Position numbers and translations under genes: made by a program. 19,102 nt of DNA from Candidatus Saccharimonadia bacterium (GTDB lineage: Bacteria; Patescibacteriota; Saccharimonadia; Saccharimonadales; SZUA-47), in NCBI GenBank assembly GCA_938050265.1, contig CALLJT010000079.1, positions 1 to 19,102 on the forward strand. The letters run 5' to 3'. Position 1 is the first letter of the stretch, and each line of letters opens with the position of its first letter. Of this stretch, positions 1 to 7,232 are shown piece after piece. Below the pieces are notes generated by a model. It did no database searches. It saw only the letters and a program-made list of their open reading frames with translations, and was not told where the DNA came from.

Positions 1-1264
1 GCTCAAACAGCAAATCGTACTCGAGCGGATCTAGCTCAGTTATCCGCAGTGCATAGGCAATAATTGACCCTGCAGCACTCCCGCGACCTGGACCGAACAC
101 GATGCCGCGTTCTTTACCCCAAATCATGAAATCAGCAATGATCAAAAAATAGCCGTTAAACCCCATCTGATCGATAATCTGCGATTCAAACCGCGTGCGT
201 TCTAAGACTTGCTCTGACAGCAGTTCCTCTGCTTGTTCTTTTGTCAGCTCCTGTGCTTCTTCTTCGGTTTTGCCACCGTAGCGAAACGCCAGTCCCTGGT
301 AGACAGTTTCATCTAAATGAAATTTTTCTGTGACGCCTTCCGGCAGTGGGAATTCCGGGATCAGGATCTTATCAAGCTCGATCGTAATTGCGCAGCGATC
401 AGCAATCGCTTTTGTGTTAGATACGGCCTGTGGCAGCATCGACTCCCAGCGAGCAATAATGTCTTTTGGGTCAGCGATATGTAGCTCAAAATTACTCAAG
501 CTCATACGATTTTCGTCGTCCAAAAACGACCCCGTCTGCACACAGAGCAATATCTCGTGCGCTTCTTGATCTTCGTGCAGCCTATAGTGGGAGTCCATAG
601 TCACAACTGGCTCGATATCAAGTTTCTGCGCGAGCTCTATCAGCTTCGCATTAACCTTTTTCTGTTCGTCCCAGCCACTTGGGTGATCAGGGTGACCATG
701 GTCTTGCAGCTCGATATAGTACCTGTCGCCAAACACACCTTTGTACCATGTAGCCAGCTCCATGGCTTGTTCGACCTGATCACGTCGGAGCGCATCACCC
801 ACTTCGCCACCGATACACCCAGACAGTACAATCAGTCCTTCGTTGTATTTCTCGAGCAGAGCATGATCAATGCGAGGTTTATAATAATACCCTTCGAGGT
901 TACCGATCGTACTGAGCCGCATCAGGTTTTCATAGCCAGTATTGTTCATCGCCAGCAAGATCAAGTGGTAATTGACCTTGTCTTTGCCCGCCTCTTTTTG
1001 GTCATGTGACCGAGCAGCTATATACGTCTCCATACCGATAATCGGCTTGATGCCTTTTGCATTGGCCGTCTTATACAGTTCGATCGCACCGGACAGAGTT
1101 CCATGATCAGTAATCGCCACGGCTTCCATACCGAGGTCTTTGACATGGTCGACCATAGGACCAACTTTTTGCAGCCCATCAAGCAGGCTGTAGTGTGTGT
1201 GGTTATGCAGCGTTACATAGTCGCTGGGCTGCAAGGCCGTATCGTTTTTTTTCGCGTCACTCAT
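1..1264 (-). CDS. dnaE: DNA polymerase III subunit alpha (partial, N-terminal part)
   Basis: Catalytic subunit of the replicative DNA polymerase. The gene starts inside the window at an ATG (1262-1264) and runs off the left edge, so about 421 codons are visible and the 3' part is missing. The N-terminus carries the PHP domain: HNHTH at residues 20-24, then YSLLDG and ITDHGTLSG. Near residue 391 the start of the polymerase domain is seen as GPGRGSAAGS, followed by ITELDPLEYDLLFE, which is nearly the DnaE consensus. No competing start is needed: the PHP domain begins about 18 residues after this ATG, as is usual. The gene is preceded by a TATACT box ending 10 bases before the ATG and no clear Shine-Dalgarno sequence, so the mRNA leader is probably very short. 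DnaE-type is favoured over PolC because no exonuclease domain interrupts the PHP-to-polymerase order in the visible part. Confidence 0.96.
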   Translation of the reverse strand, partial: MSDAKKNDTALQPSDYVTLHNHTHYSLLDGLQKVGPMVDHVKDLGMEAVAITDHGTLSGAIELYKTANAKGIKPIIGMETYIAARSHDQKEAGKDKVNYHLILLAMNNTGYENLMRLSTIGNLEGYYYKPRIDHALLEKYNEGLIVLSGCIGGEVGDALRRDQVEQAMELATWYKGVFGDRYYIELQDHGHPDHPSGWDEQKKVNAKLIELAQKLDIEPVVTMDSHYRLHEDQEAHEILLCVQTGSFLDDENRMSLSNFELHIADPKDIIARWESMLPQAVSNTKAIADRCAITIELDKILIPEFPLPEGVTEKFHLDETVYQGLAFRYGGKTEEEAQELTKEQAEELLSEQVLERTRFESQIIDQMGFNGYFLIIADFMIWGKERGIVFGPGRGSAAGSIIAYALRITELDPLEYDLLFE

Positions 1265-1274
1265 CGTTAGGTCT

Positions 1275-1280
1275 AGTATA
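1275..1280 (-). promoter_or_regulatory. -10 box of dnaE promoter
   Basis: TATACT on the minus strand, ending 10 bases before the dnaE ATG. No convincing -35 hexamer is seen 16-18 bases upstream. Transcription would start about 3 bases before the ATG, leaving no room for a Shine-Dalgarno sequence. Confidence 0.5.
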
Positions 1281-1349
1281 TAGGACTGACCCGTACAGGC
1301 GAGTTTAAAAGTGTTGGTTTTGTCTTGCTGTGGCTATAGATACGCGTAT

Positions 1350-1610
1350 TTAGTAGTTTTGGACTTTATCGGTGATGATTTCGATCACAGGCCCCAGCAG
1401 AGGCACATTACCAAGGATTGAAAACAACCAGAGAAGTAGTGCCACCACCAGTGTCGCACCAATAACACCCCCAAGACCACTCACGACGCCTTTTAGAAAC
1501 GCTACCTGGTAGAGTTTTCTATGATTGGTCACACCTATTTCAGCCACTGAATGCAGCATACGACCAAGTTTTTCGTACTCTTTTGATGACAGTTTCTTGG
1601 TATTAGACAT
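1350..1610 (-). CDS. small membrane protein, DUF5665-like
   Basis: An 86-residue protein beginning MSNTKKLSSKEYEKLGRM. A GTG 18 bases further upstream (1628) is in frame, but the ATG at 1610 gives the more typical N-terminus. Residues 1-38 are a hydrophilic, probably helical cytoplasmic part. Residues about 42-68 form a glycine-rich hydrophobic segment (FLKGVVSGLGGVIGATLVV then ALLLWLF), the pattern I associate with DUF5665 proteins. The short C-terminal tail (VIEIITDKVQNY) is amphipathic. No enzymatic motif is present and the molecular role is unknown. It lies 43 bases after the YtxH-like gene and probably belongs to the same transcript, the last of three small membrane proteins. The DUF5665 name comes from recall and was not searched. 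Confidence 0.8.
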   Translation of the reverse strand: MSNTKKLSSKEYEKLGRMLHSVAEIGVTNHRKLYQVAFLKGVVSGLGGVIGATLVVALLLWLFSILGNVPLLGPVIEIITDKVQNY

Positions 1611-1653
1611 GAGAAATACGTGTACCACAATTGTCAGTTTTTATAACCAACGC

Positions 1654-2055
1654 TTACTTAGCTAGGAATGATTTAAGTGACGTTCGAGCGCCTTTGAGCT
1701 GTTTGATAGCACTCTGCAGGTCTTTGTCATCGGCTTTGCCGGCTTTGACCGAACTCACTACTTGAGCGACGTTTTTTGCCTGTTTTTTAAGTTCAGTAGC
1801 ATGCTGTTTCGCAGACTCCTCTGTTTTTCCCTTAGAGGCTTTTGCTTTTGCGTCAGCTTTAGCTATCCATTCTTTGGCGTCTGACTGCAGCTTTTCGGCT
1901 TCATCATGTAGTTTGTGCGCTGTATCTGTCGTCGTGGATTTGATAGCGTCTCTGGTTTCTTTGCCGCTTTTAGGAGCAAACAAAATCCCTGTGATAACAC
2001 CGACTACTGCACCAAGTAATACGCCGATACCAATGCCATTCTGCTTTTTGTTCAT
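1654..2055 (-). CDS. YtxH-domain membrane protein
   Basis: A 133-residue protein of the YtxH type. Residues 8-26 are a glycine-rich transmembrane segment (GIGIGVLLGAVVGVITGILF). It is followed at once by the family hallmark APKSGKETR (27-35), then a long lysine- and alanine-rich helix of about 100 residues likely to form a coiled coil in the cytoplasm. YtxH-like proteins occur widely in stress- or envelope-related settings, but their biochemical role is not defined. The ATG overlaps the stop of the upstream gene by four bases (ATGA), which indicates translational coupling. The composition is low-complexity and charged, so similarity beyond the N-terminal motif would not be informative. Confidence 0.85.
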   Translation of the reverse strand: MNKKQNGIGIGVLLGAVVGVITGILFAPKSGKETRDAIKSTTTDTAHKLHDEAEKLQSDAKEWIAKADAKAKASKGKTEESAKQHATELKKQAKNVAQVVSSVKAGKADDKDLQSAIKQLKGARTSLKSFLAK

Positions 2056-2303
2056 TTTTTCTTGCTCCCGTTAAATGCTTTGTAGATCTGTTTGGCCGCC
2101 GAACTGAACGCTGCAGCTTTTCCTGCGTTCTGAAAACTTGATGTGAGCGCAGCTACGTTTTCTGCTGTTTTCTGGGCTGTTTCAGCTGTTTCTCGTGCTT
2201 TTTTAACTAACTGAAGCACGAGTACACCAACTGCAAGCCAGACAATGATAGAAAACCCAAGTGCGACTGACAAAATAATAACTAAAATATCGTATGAATC
2301 CAT
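2052..2303 (-). CDS. small single-pass membrane protein with amphipathic helix
   Basis: An 83-residue protein starting MDSYDILVIILSV. An in-frame TTG at 2327 would add eight residues but would place the promoter box inside the gene, so the ATG at 2303 is preferred. Residues about 6-31 form one transmembrane segment. The rest is an alanine-rich, charged helix (KKARETAETAQKTAENVAAL) ending in a basic tail GSKKK. The layout resembles DUF948-type or YtxH-partner proteins (membrane anchor plus coiled coil), but I do not recognise a specific family. It is the first gene of a three-gene unit and overlaps the YtxH-like gene by four bases. Co-translation suggests the two helical proteins may act together, which is inference. 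Confidence 0.8.
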   Translation of the reverse strand: MDSYDILVIILSVALGFSIIVWLAVGVLVLQLVKKARETAETAQKTAENVAALTSSFQNAGKAAAFSSAAKQIYKAFNGSKKK

Positions 2304-2310
2304 ACACTCA

Positions 2311-2316
2311 AGTATA
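2311..2316 (-). promoter_or_regulatory. -10 box of the small-membrane-protein operon
   Basis: TATACT on the minus strand with 7 bases between it and the ATG at 2303. The expected start of transcription falls on or next to the A of the ATG, so a leaderless mRNA is likely. No good -35 hexamer is visible. The box lies in the 23-base gap after galU. Confidence 0.5.
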
Positions 2317-2350
2317 CCCCAATTCAACCGTTACCGATACCTTTTTCTGG

Positions 2351-3235
2351 CTATAGCATCGTCACTTTATGCCGCAAGAACTCAGCAAACTCAGGACCGA
2401 GCTGCTCATCTTTAAGCGCCATATCAACGAGCGTACGAATGTACACTTCCGGACTCCCGGTGTCATGGTACTGGTTACGCACGATATGCCCGTACACACC
2501 ATGGCCGTCATGCGCTAACTGAGTCACGCCGTCCGTAATCTCAATCTCACCTCTTTTACTTGGAGGGAGGTTTCTGAGAATTGGGAATATATCAGGCGTC
2601 AGCAAATAGCCGCTTGCCACTGCCAAGTTAGACGGAGCATCCTCGATAGATGGTTTCTCCACCATGTCCTTGATCTTAACGATATCGTCAGACACACGCT
2701 CCTCTACATCAGCACAGCCATACGCGCTAATGTGCTGCTTGTCTATTTCGCGCAGCGCGACAACTGCTTTTGCGTTGGTTTTTTCATATGTCTCGATGAG
2801 CTGCTGTGCGACTGTTTTTTCACCAGTGAAGAAATCATCCGCAAACAGGTATATAAACGGCTCGTTACCTACAACGTGTGAAGCATTAATAATTGGTCGC
2901 GCGTTGCCAAGTGGCTCGCCTTTTTGGCGTACATATATGAAGTTGGCCAGGTCACTGATAGCTGACACTTGCGCTGCTTTTTGGATCTTGCCTTTTTTAT
3001 GCAGCGCTTCTTCAAGCTCTATACTCTGGTCGAAGTGGTCTTCAAGCGCGCGTTTAGTCGGACCTGTGACGATAATAATGTCTTCGATACCTGCTGCGAC
3101 CAGTCCTTCGACGACGATCTGAATGACAGGCTTATCGATGATGGGGAGCATTTCTTTTGGCATAGCTTTTGTCTGGGGCAAAAATCGTGTCCCCATACCA
3201 GCTGCTGCGATGACTGCTTTTCGTACTTTTGGCAT
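2351..3235 (-). CDS. galU: UTP-glucose-1-phosphate uridylyltransferase
   Basis: Makes UDP-glucose from UTP and glucose 1-phosphate in the cytoplasm, the donor for cell-surface polysaccharide and other glycans. At 294 residues it has the usual length for bacterial GalU. The nucleotidyltransferase signature is at residues 11-31: AAGMGTRFLPQTKAMPKEML, with the GxGTRFLP loop and the conserved lysine at 27. Further family motifs are KPVIQIVVEGLVAAGI, FVYVRQ-like YVRQKGEPLGNA, and the sugar-binding segments FADDFF and MVEKPS. The sequence runs to a normal C-terminus. An AGGA Shine-Dalgarno sequence sits about 9 bases before the ATG, with a longer leader and a sigma70-like promoter upstream (3334-3361). 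It is followed by the small-membrane-protein unit, which has its own promoter. GalU rather than RmlA is favoured by the KPVIQIVVEG and KGEPLGNA motifs. Confidence 0.95.
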   Translation of the reverse strand: MPKVRKAVIAAAGMGTRFLPQTKAMPKEMLPIIDKPVIQIVVEGLVAAGIEDIIIVTGPTKRALEDHFDQSIELEEALHKKGKIQKAAQVSAISDLANFIYVRQKGEPLGNARPIINASHVVGNEPFIYLFADDFFTGEKTVAQQLIETYEKTNAKAVVALREIDKQHISAYGCADVEERVSDDIVKIKDMVEKPSIEDAPSNLAVASGYLLTPDIFPILRNLPPSKRGEIEITDGVTQLAHDGHGVYGHIVRNQYHDTGSPEVYIRTLVDMALKDEQLGPEFAEFLRHKVTML

Positions 3236-3333
3236 GTGTGTTTCCTATTGTGATATTAGAAACACATAGTACCATAACCACTTTGACGACGCCACTCGCG
3301 CCTGACCCACAGTCACTTTTTTTCTCCACGAGT

Positions 3334-3361
3334 AGTATAAGCGTAGTGCAGCCAGAGACAA
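3334..3361 (-). promoter_or_regulatory. galU promoter
   Basis: On the minus strand, TTGTCT (3356-3361) and TATACT (3334-3339) are separated by 16 bases, matching the sigma70 consensus at four of six and five of six positions. Transcription would start near 3327 and give a leader of about 90 bases with an AGGA ribosome-binding site before galU. The 168-base gap 3236-3403 holds this promoter and nothing else I can recognise. Confidence 0.55.
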
Positions 3362-3403
3362 CCCTGCTAGGGTAGTAAAGGCGTAGTTGTCGTACGTTTG
3401 CTC

Positions 3404-4888
3404 CTATGCGATGAGTTTTGTGATGATTTCTTTGGCCAGGGCTGGGTTTGCTGTGCCCTTAGACACTTTCATCACCTGCCCAACGAGAAATCCAATAGCT
3501 TTTTGTTCCCCGTTCTGGACGTCAGTGACTGCTTGCGGATTGGCATCGAGCACCTCTTGAACGATAGACTCTATAGCTGAACTATCAGACATCTGGATAT
3601 AGCCTTTGCTCTGCGCATGTGCCTCGAAGTCAGCGGGCAGCGTATCAGTAGACAGCAGCTCGACAATGAGTGATTTAGCGTTGTTCGAGCTCAGTTTGTC
3701 CGCCTCTATGAGCAGAGCTACGCCGTCGTACACAGACGTTCTTCGCTCGGGCGTCACGTCGATAGCTTTAGACTGCTGAGCGCGCTCTTTTCTGAGCGGC
3801 ACCTCAATATTAACGATCCAATTAGCGTATGTCTTGACGCGTGCATCTGATCCAGCTGCAACGATACAGTCGAGAATCTGCTCATCGACGTCCACTCGTG
3901 CCTCTAGAAGTGTCTCGATAGTTGCGCGCTCAACCCCAAGCGCACCCAGCCTACCACGCCATACATCGGGCATATCCGGTACAGACGAAGCCACGTCAGC
4001 GATATACTCCTCGCTCAGTACGATCGGCGGTATGTCCGGATCCGGGAAATAGCGATAATCATGGGCATCTTCTTTGCTGCGCTGTGACACTGTTTTCTGC
4101 TTGTCGTCGACCCAACCGCGTGTCTCCTGAACAATCGCCTCTCCTTGCTCAAGTAGCTGTATCTGTCGAGCGATCTCGTAGTTCACTGCTTTTTCTACAC
4201 TCTTAAAGCTGTTCAAATTCTTGGTTTCTGAACGCGTCCCAAGTTCCTCTGGATTCTTGCTGACGCTCACGTTGACATCAAACCGCATATTGCCCTGATA
4301 CAGATCGACGTCACTCACGTCTGCAAACTTCATACGCAGCCATAGCTCATGCGCAAACGCTTTTGCTTCATGTGCGCTATGCATCTCAGGCTCAGATACA
4401 ATCTCAAGCAGCGGTGTACCGGCACGGTTTAAGTCGACCAGCGAATAGTCGCCCCCTGCAGGATGCGTTGATTTGCCTGCGTCTTCTTCTAGATGCGCAC
4501 GTGTTATATTGACGGTTTTCGTTGTGCCATCTTCCTGGACAATATCGATACTGCCGCCAAGGATAATCGGCTCTTCAAACTGACTGATCTGATAGCCTTT
4601 TGGCAGATCAGGATAAAAATAATGTTTTCGGTCAAACTTAGAAAACGGCTGCGGTGTCGTGTTAAGCGCGAACGCAGCCTGCGCGGCACGGCGAACTGCT
4701 TCCTCATTGAGCACTGGTAGCGCCCCCGGCAGACCAAAACACACCTGGTCAACAAGCGTATTTGGCTCTGCACCACGCGCGTCGTTGCTCATAACACCAA
4801 ACAGTTTCGTCGCTGTTCTAAGCTGTACGTGGCACTCTATGCCGATTGTCGGTAGGTACCCGTCTACAAGGTAGGTGTCGTCTGCCAT
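3404..4888 (-). CDS. gatB: Asp-tRNA(Asn)/Glu-tRNA(Gln) amidotransferase subunit B
   Basis: GatB is the kinase and tRNA-binding subunit of GatCAB. It activates mischarged Glu-tRNA(Gln) or Asp-tRNA(Asn) with ATP and receives ammonia from GatA. The 494-residue protein has the usual length and motifs: GIECHVQL (16-23), GAEPNT, FGLPGALPVLN, the YPDLPKGYQISQ segment, HLEEDAGKSTH, DLNRAGTPLLEIVSEPE and YRYFPDPDIPPI. The tail (from about residue 345) is the helical GatB/YqeY tRNA-binding domain. The cysteine pairs that bind zinc in many GatB proteins are largely absent: TKLFGVMSND stands where FCGC is common, and VDQVCFG where CPVCLG is common. The start ATG shares one base with the preceding stop (TAATG) and follows a GGAGA Shine-Dalgarno sequence. 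It is the last gene of the gatC-gatA-orf-gatB operon. Confidence 0.97.
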   Translation of the reverse strand: MADDTYLVDGYLPTIGIECHVQLRTATKLFGVMSNDARGAEPNTLVDQVCFGLPGALPVLNEEAVRRAAQAAFALNTTPQPFSKFDRKHYFYPDLPKGYQISQFEEPIILGGSIDIVQEDGTTKTVNITRAHLEEDAGKSTHPAGGDYSLVDLNRAGTPLLEIVSEPEMHSAHEAKAFAHELWLRMKFADVSDVDLYQGNMRFDVNVSVSKNPEELGTRSETKNLNSFKSVEKAVNYEIARQIQLLEQGEAIVQETRGWVDDKQKTVSQRSKEDAHDYRYFPDPDIPPIVLSEEYIADVASSVPDMPDVWRGRLGALGVERATIETLLEARVDVDEQILDCIVAAGSDARVKTYANWIVNIEVPLRKERAQQSKAIDVTPERRTSVYDGVALLIEADKLSSNNAKSLIVELLSTDTLPADFEAHAQSKGYIQMSDSSAIESIVQEVLDANPQAVTDVQNGEQKAIGFLVGQVMKVSKGTANPALAKEIITKLIA

Positions 4889-5295
4889 TACAGAATCTCC
4901 AGATCTTTAAACGCATGCTGGTAAGCCATCAATGCGTCCTTAGTTTTCTTTTTGGTCATTGTTACATCGGCATCTTTTCTAAGTGAGTTTGCTAGTTTAT
5001 GTGCAGCCCATATGTCGTCGCGCTTACTGAACTCTTTTTCTGCTGCGACCATCCGCTCACCCATGGTTTTGCCAGCAAATTTTTTCTGTTCAAGGACCTG
5101 CTCGAGGAACATGTCGGCATGTATGATTGCATGTGCCCAGTCATCTTTGTTGCGGCACATTTTCTGGATACTGCGCCACTCTGATGCGTAGTCTGCAGTT
5201 TTCGATCTGCGGAGCCAGCGCCTGTATAGCAGCAGTCCACTCGCAAGCGCGACGCATACGCCAAGACCAACGAGCACCCATGACTCTGGACTCAT
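4888..5295 (-). CDS. small membrane-anchored protein inside the gat operon
   Basis: A 135-residue protein with one N-terminal transmembrane segment (about residues 6-24, WVLVGLGVCVALASGLLLY). An arginine-rich stop-transfer stretch (RRWLRRSK) and a cytoplasmic helical domain follow. Recognisable blocks are EWRSIQKM, WAHAIIHADMFLEQVL, FAGKTMGERM, IWAAHKLANSL and ALMAYQHAFKDLEIL. From memory, the same blocks (WxxIQ, AIxxAD, GxTMGERL, WxAHKLRN) occur in a conserved, unnamed protein common in CPR genomes, which ends like a small HEPN-like helical bundle; this was not searched. It overlaps the end of gatA by four bases (ATGA) and shares one base with gatB, so translation of all three is tightly coupled. 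The function is unknown. The gene order suggests a link to the amidotransferase at the membrane, or merely shared expression. Confidence 0.85.
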   Translation of the reverse strand: MSPESWVLVGLGVCVALASGLLLYRRWLRRSKTADYASEWRSIQKMCRNKDDWAHAIIHADMFLEQVLEQKKFAGKTMGERMVAAEKEFSKRDDIWAAHKLANSLRKDADVTMTKKKTKDALMAYQHAFKDLEIL

Positions 5296-6755
5296 GCTGA
5301 GGCCTCCATAAGAGCCTGTGCAGCACCAAACAGTGCGCGGTCGTCGTTGCGCTGTGCCATCAACTGCGTTCCGATCGGCAGTCCGTCCGGCGTTGTTCCA
5401 AGTGGCAAGCTCACTGCAGGCATTCCCGTCAGATTAACACTCACTGTCAAGATGTCCTGGAGATACATAGACACCGGATCTTCGTTCTCTCCTATTTTGA
5501 AAGCCGGGTTCGGTGCGACTGGACCAATCAGAAAATCAACGTCTTGTAGCACAGCGTCAAACTCTTGAATCAGCTTCGTGCGCACAAGCAGTGCTTTGTT
5601 GTAGTACGCGTCATAGTAGCCACTCGACAACACATGCGCGCCCATCATGATACGTCTCTTTGCCTCTGCGCCAAACCCCTCGGACCGTGACCGTACGTAC
5701 GAATCCTGCAGGCTACTTGGTGTTTCGGCGCTGAACTGGAATCGCTGCCCATCATGTCGTGCAAGGTTACTGCTGACTTCCGCTGGAACAATTATGTAGT
5801 ACGTCGCGAGCGCCGCAGCAACGCTTGGTAGCGTGACTTCAGTAATTTCTGCACCGAGTTCTGTGAGTTTGTCTATGTGGCGTGAAACATCTTGTGCGAC
5901 AACCGGGTCAAGTTCTTTCGGGAAATATTCTTTAATGACACCGATTTTTTTACCCTTCAGAGACGTCGAATAATCGGTATAGGTTACCGTGTCGCGATTG
6001 ATCGTTGTGCCGTCTGACGGGTCTACGCCAGATATGACATCGTTCACAATGGCGACGTCGTCGATACTCTGTGCCAACACACCGATAGTGTCTGTACTGC
6101 TCGCCATCGCGACTACGCCGAACCGCGAGTTCAGTCCATATGTTGGTTTGTATCCCACGACACCGCAGAAACTAGCAGGCTGTCTGATGGAGCCGCCTGT
6201 GTCAGTACCAAGTGCGAACGGCGCCATGCCAGCAGCGACTGATGCAGCTGAGCCACCGCTACTCCCGCCAGCAACGGTACTCGTATCATGGGGGTTTTTC
6301 GTGACACCGAAGTCGCTGTTTTCGGTTGATGCACCGTGCGCAAACGCATCTAGGTTGGCTTTTGCCACACAGATAGCACCTTCTGCCTCGAGTCGTTCGA
6401 TGACTGTCGCCTGGTACGGCGCATCAAACCCAGCTAGCATATTGCTTGCTGCTGTTGTATCTGCACCGAATGCCAGCATGTTGTCTTTTGCGATAAACGG
6501 CACACCGGCCAGTCTACCGGCAGATTCACCGTTTTTAATCGCTGCGTCAATTGCCAGCGCACGCTGCAAAGCACGTTCTTCAGTCGTCGTTATGATGGCC
6601 TGTATGTCCGGGTTTTTGTCTGCGATAATCTGCAGCGCTTTTTTCACGTTTTCTGTGGCCGTTACAGTTCCAGACGCAGCTTCTGCAGCTATATCCGTGA
6701 CACACGGCCATGCACGAGACACAAGGTTATCGTCGGTTGGCTTCGCTGTCGGCAC
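5292..6755 (-). CDS. gatA: Asp-tRNA(Asn)/Glu-tRNA(Gln) amidotransferase subunit A
   Basis: GatA is the glutaminase subunit of GatCAB and belongs to the amidase-signature family. It releases ammonia from glutamine and channels it to GatB. The 487-residue protein shows the Ser-cisSer-Lys catalytic triad as K90 (GVPFIAKDN), S165 (AGGSSGGSA) and S189 (GTDTGGSIRQPAS). Spacing between these residues matches the known GatA triad. STENSDFG and VGYKPTYGLNSRFGV are further family motifs. The start is a GTG that shares one base with the gatC stop (TAGTG), preceded by AGGA eight bases upstream; no ATG lies near the expected N-terminus. The commonly seen MDEFAMG loop reads LDAFAHG here, a mild change. GatA rather than another amidase is supported by gatC directly upstream and gatB two genes downstream. 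Confidence 0.97.
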   Translation of the reverse strand: MPTAKPTDDNLVSRAWPCVTDIAAEAASGTVTATENVKKALQIIADKNPDIQAIITTTEERALQRALAIDAAIKNGESAGRLAGVPFIAKDNMLAFGADTTAASNMLAGFDAPYQATVIERLEAEGAICVAKANLDAFAHGASTENSDFGVTKNPHDTSTVAGGSSGGSAASVAAGMAPFALGTDTGGSIRQPASFCGVVGYKPTYGLNSRFGVVAMASSTDTIGVLAQSIDDVAIVNDVISGVDPSDGTTINRDTVTYTDYSTSLKGKKIGVIKEYFPKELDPVVAQDVSRHIDKLTELGAEITEVTLPSVAAALATYYIIVPAEVSSNLARHDGQRFQFSAETPSSLQDSYVRSRSEGFGAEAKRRIMMGAHVLSSGYYDAYYNKALLVRTKLIQEFDAVLQDVDFLIGPVAPNPAFKIGENEDPVSMYLQDILTVSVNLTGMPAVSLPLGTTPDGLPIGTQLMAQRNDDRALFGAAQALMEASA

Positions 6756-7045
6756 TATATCATCCTGCCTACGCGTATATAGCGGTCATCGCGCGATGGA
6801 AGTCGTTCAAGGAGCTTTTCGGCATCGGCCTTGGCTGGCTGCACCGTGTCTTCGCGCATGCTGTTAGTCAATCCGCTCACTTGATATGTTGGTTTCAGCC
6901 CATCTACATCAACAGCCTTTAGCTGGTCGACATAGTCGAGGATACTTGCAAGCTCAGTGCGATACTGCTCAACTTCGTCATCAGACAATGTCAGACTACT
7001 GAGTCGAGCCAACTTTAATACATCTTCACGAGTTAATTTTGACAT
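6755..7045 (-). CDS. gatC: Asp-tRNA(Asn)/Glu-tRNA(Gln) amidotransferase subunit C
   Basis: GatC is the small subunit that wraps around and stabilises the GatA-GatB interface. The 96-residue protein begins MSKLTREDVLKLARLSSLTL, the usual GatC opening. ASILDYVDQLKAVDVDGLKP and MREDTVQP follow, both family hallmarks. The C-terminal SRDDRYIRVGRMI stands where family members usually have a short arm ending in F-x-VPK-x-I. An in-frame GTG at 7072 would add nine residues, but the ATG at 7045 fits the family and leaves the promoter box outside the gene. It is the first gene of the operon, with a TATACT box ending ten bases before the ATG, so the mRNA leader is only a few bases long. Confidence 0.95.
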   Translation of the reverse strand: MSKLTREDVLKLARLSSLTLSDDEVEQYRTELASILDYVDQLKAVDVDGLKPTYQVSGLTNSMREDTVQPAKADAEKLLERLPSRDDRYIRVGRMI

Positions 7046-7055
7046 CTTAGGTGTA

Positions 7056-7061
7056 AGTATA
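7056..7061 (-). promoter_or_regulatory. -10 box of the gatCAB operon promoter
   Basis: TATACT on the minus strand, ending 10 bases before the gatC ATG. A weak TAGACG hexamer lies 18 bases upstream (7080-7085), with four of six matches to TTGACA. The resulting leader would be about 3-4 bases. Confidence 0.5.
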
Positions 7062-7133
7062 TACGAGGACACAGGGGTGCGTCTACGCCATTGTTGGATA
7101 GTGTATGGACTTTTTTATTCCGCAAGAAAGTTT

Positions 7134-7171
7134 AAAAAGACCCTTCCTTGTATACGGTAGGGGTCTTTTTT
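7134..7171 (-). terminator. intrinsic terminator after the 7233-7799 gene
   Basis: A perfect 10-base inverted repeat: AAAAAGACCC at 7134-7143 and GGGTCTTTTT at 7161-7170. The 17-base loop can itself pair further (CC with GG). Read on the minus strand, the hairpin ends in GGGTCTTTTT, the classic stem plus U-run. It would stop transcripts from the acidic membrane protein gene before the gatC promoter. The symmetry makes it active in principle on the plus strand too, but no plus-strand gene ends here. Confidence 0.85.
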
Positions 7172-7232
7172 AGCACGTAGCGTACGTCACACGTAGTATG
7201 TACTGCGTTTCGTACGGACGACTATAGTAGTG

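Noticed and set aside
557..1009. 150-codon open frame on the plus strand across dnaE
   Set aside because: It is an antisense shadow of dnaE: the minus-strand frame here encodes clear polymerase III alpha sequence, and the plus-strand translation shows no family features.
3361..3373. ACCCTGCTAGGGT hairpin after gatB as a terminator
   Set aside because: The stem is only five base pairs with a three-base loop and no T-run follows on the minus strand.
5989..6867. 292-codon open frame on the plus strand opposite gatA
   Set aside because: It is an antisense frame opposite a highly conserved gatA region, low in plausible protein features, with no ribosome-binding site or promoter; such frames arise from codon bias on the coding strand.
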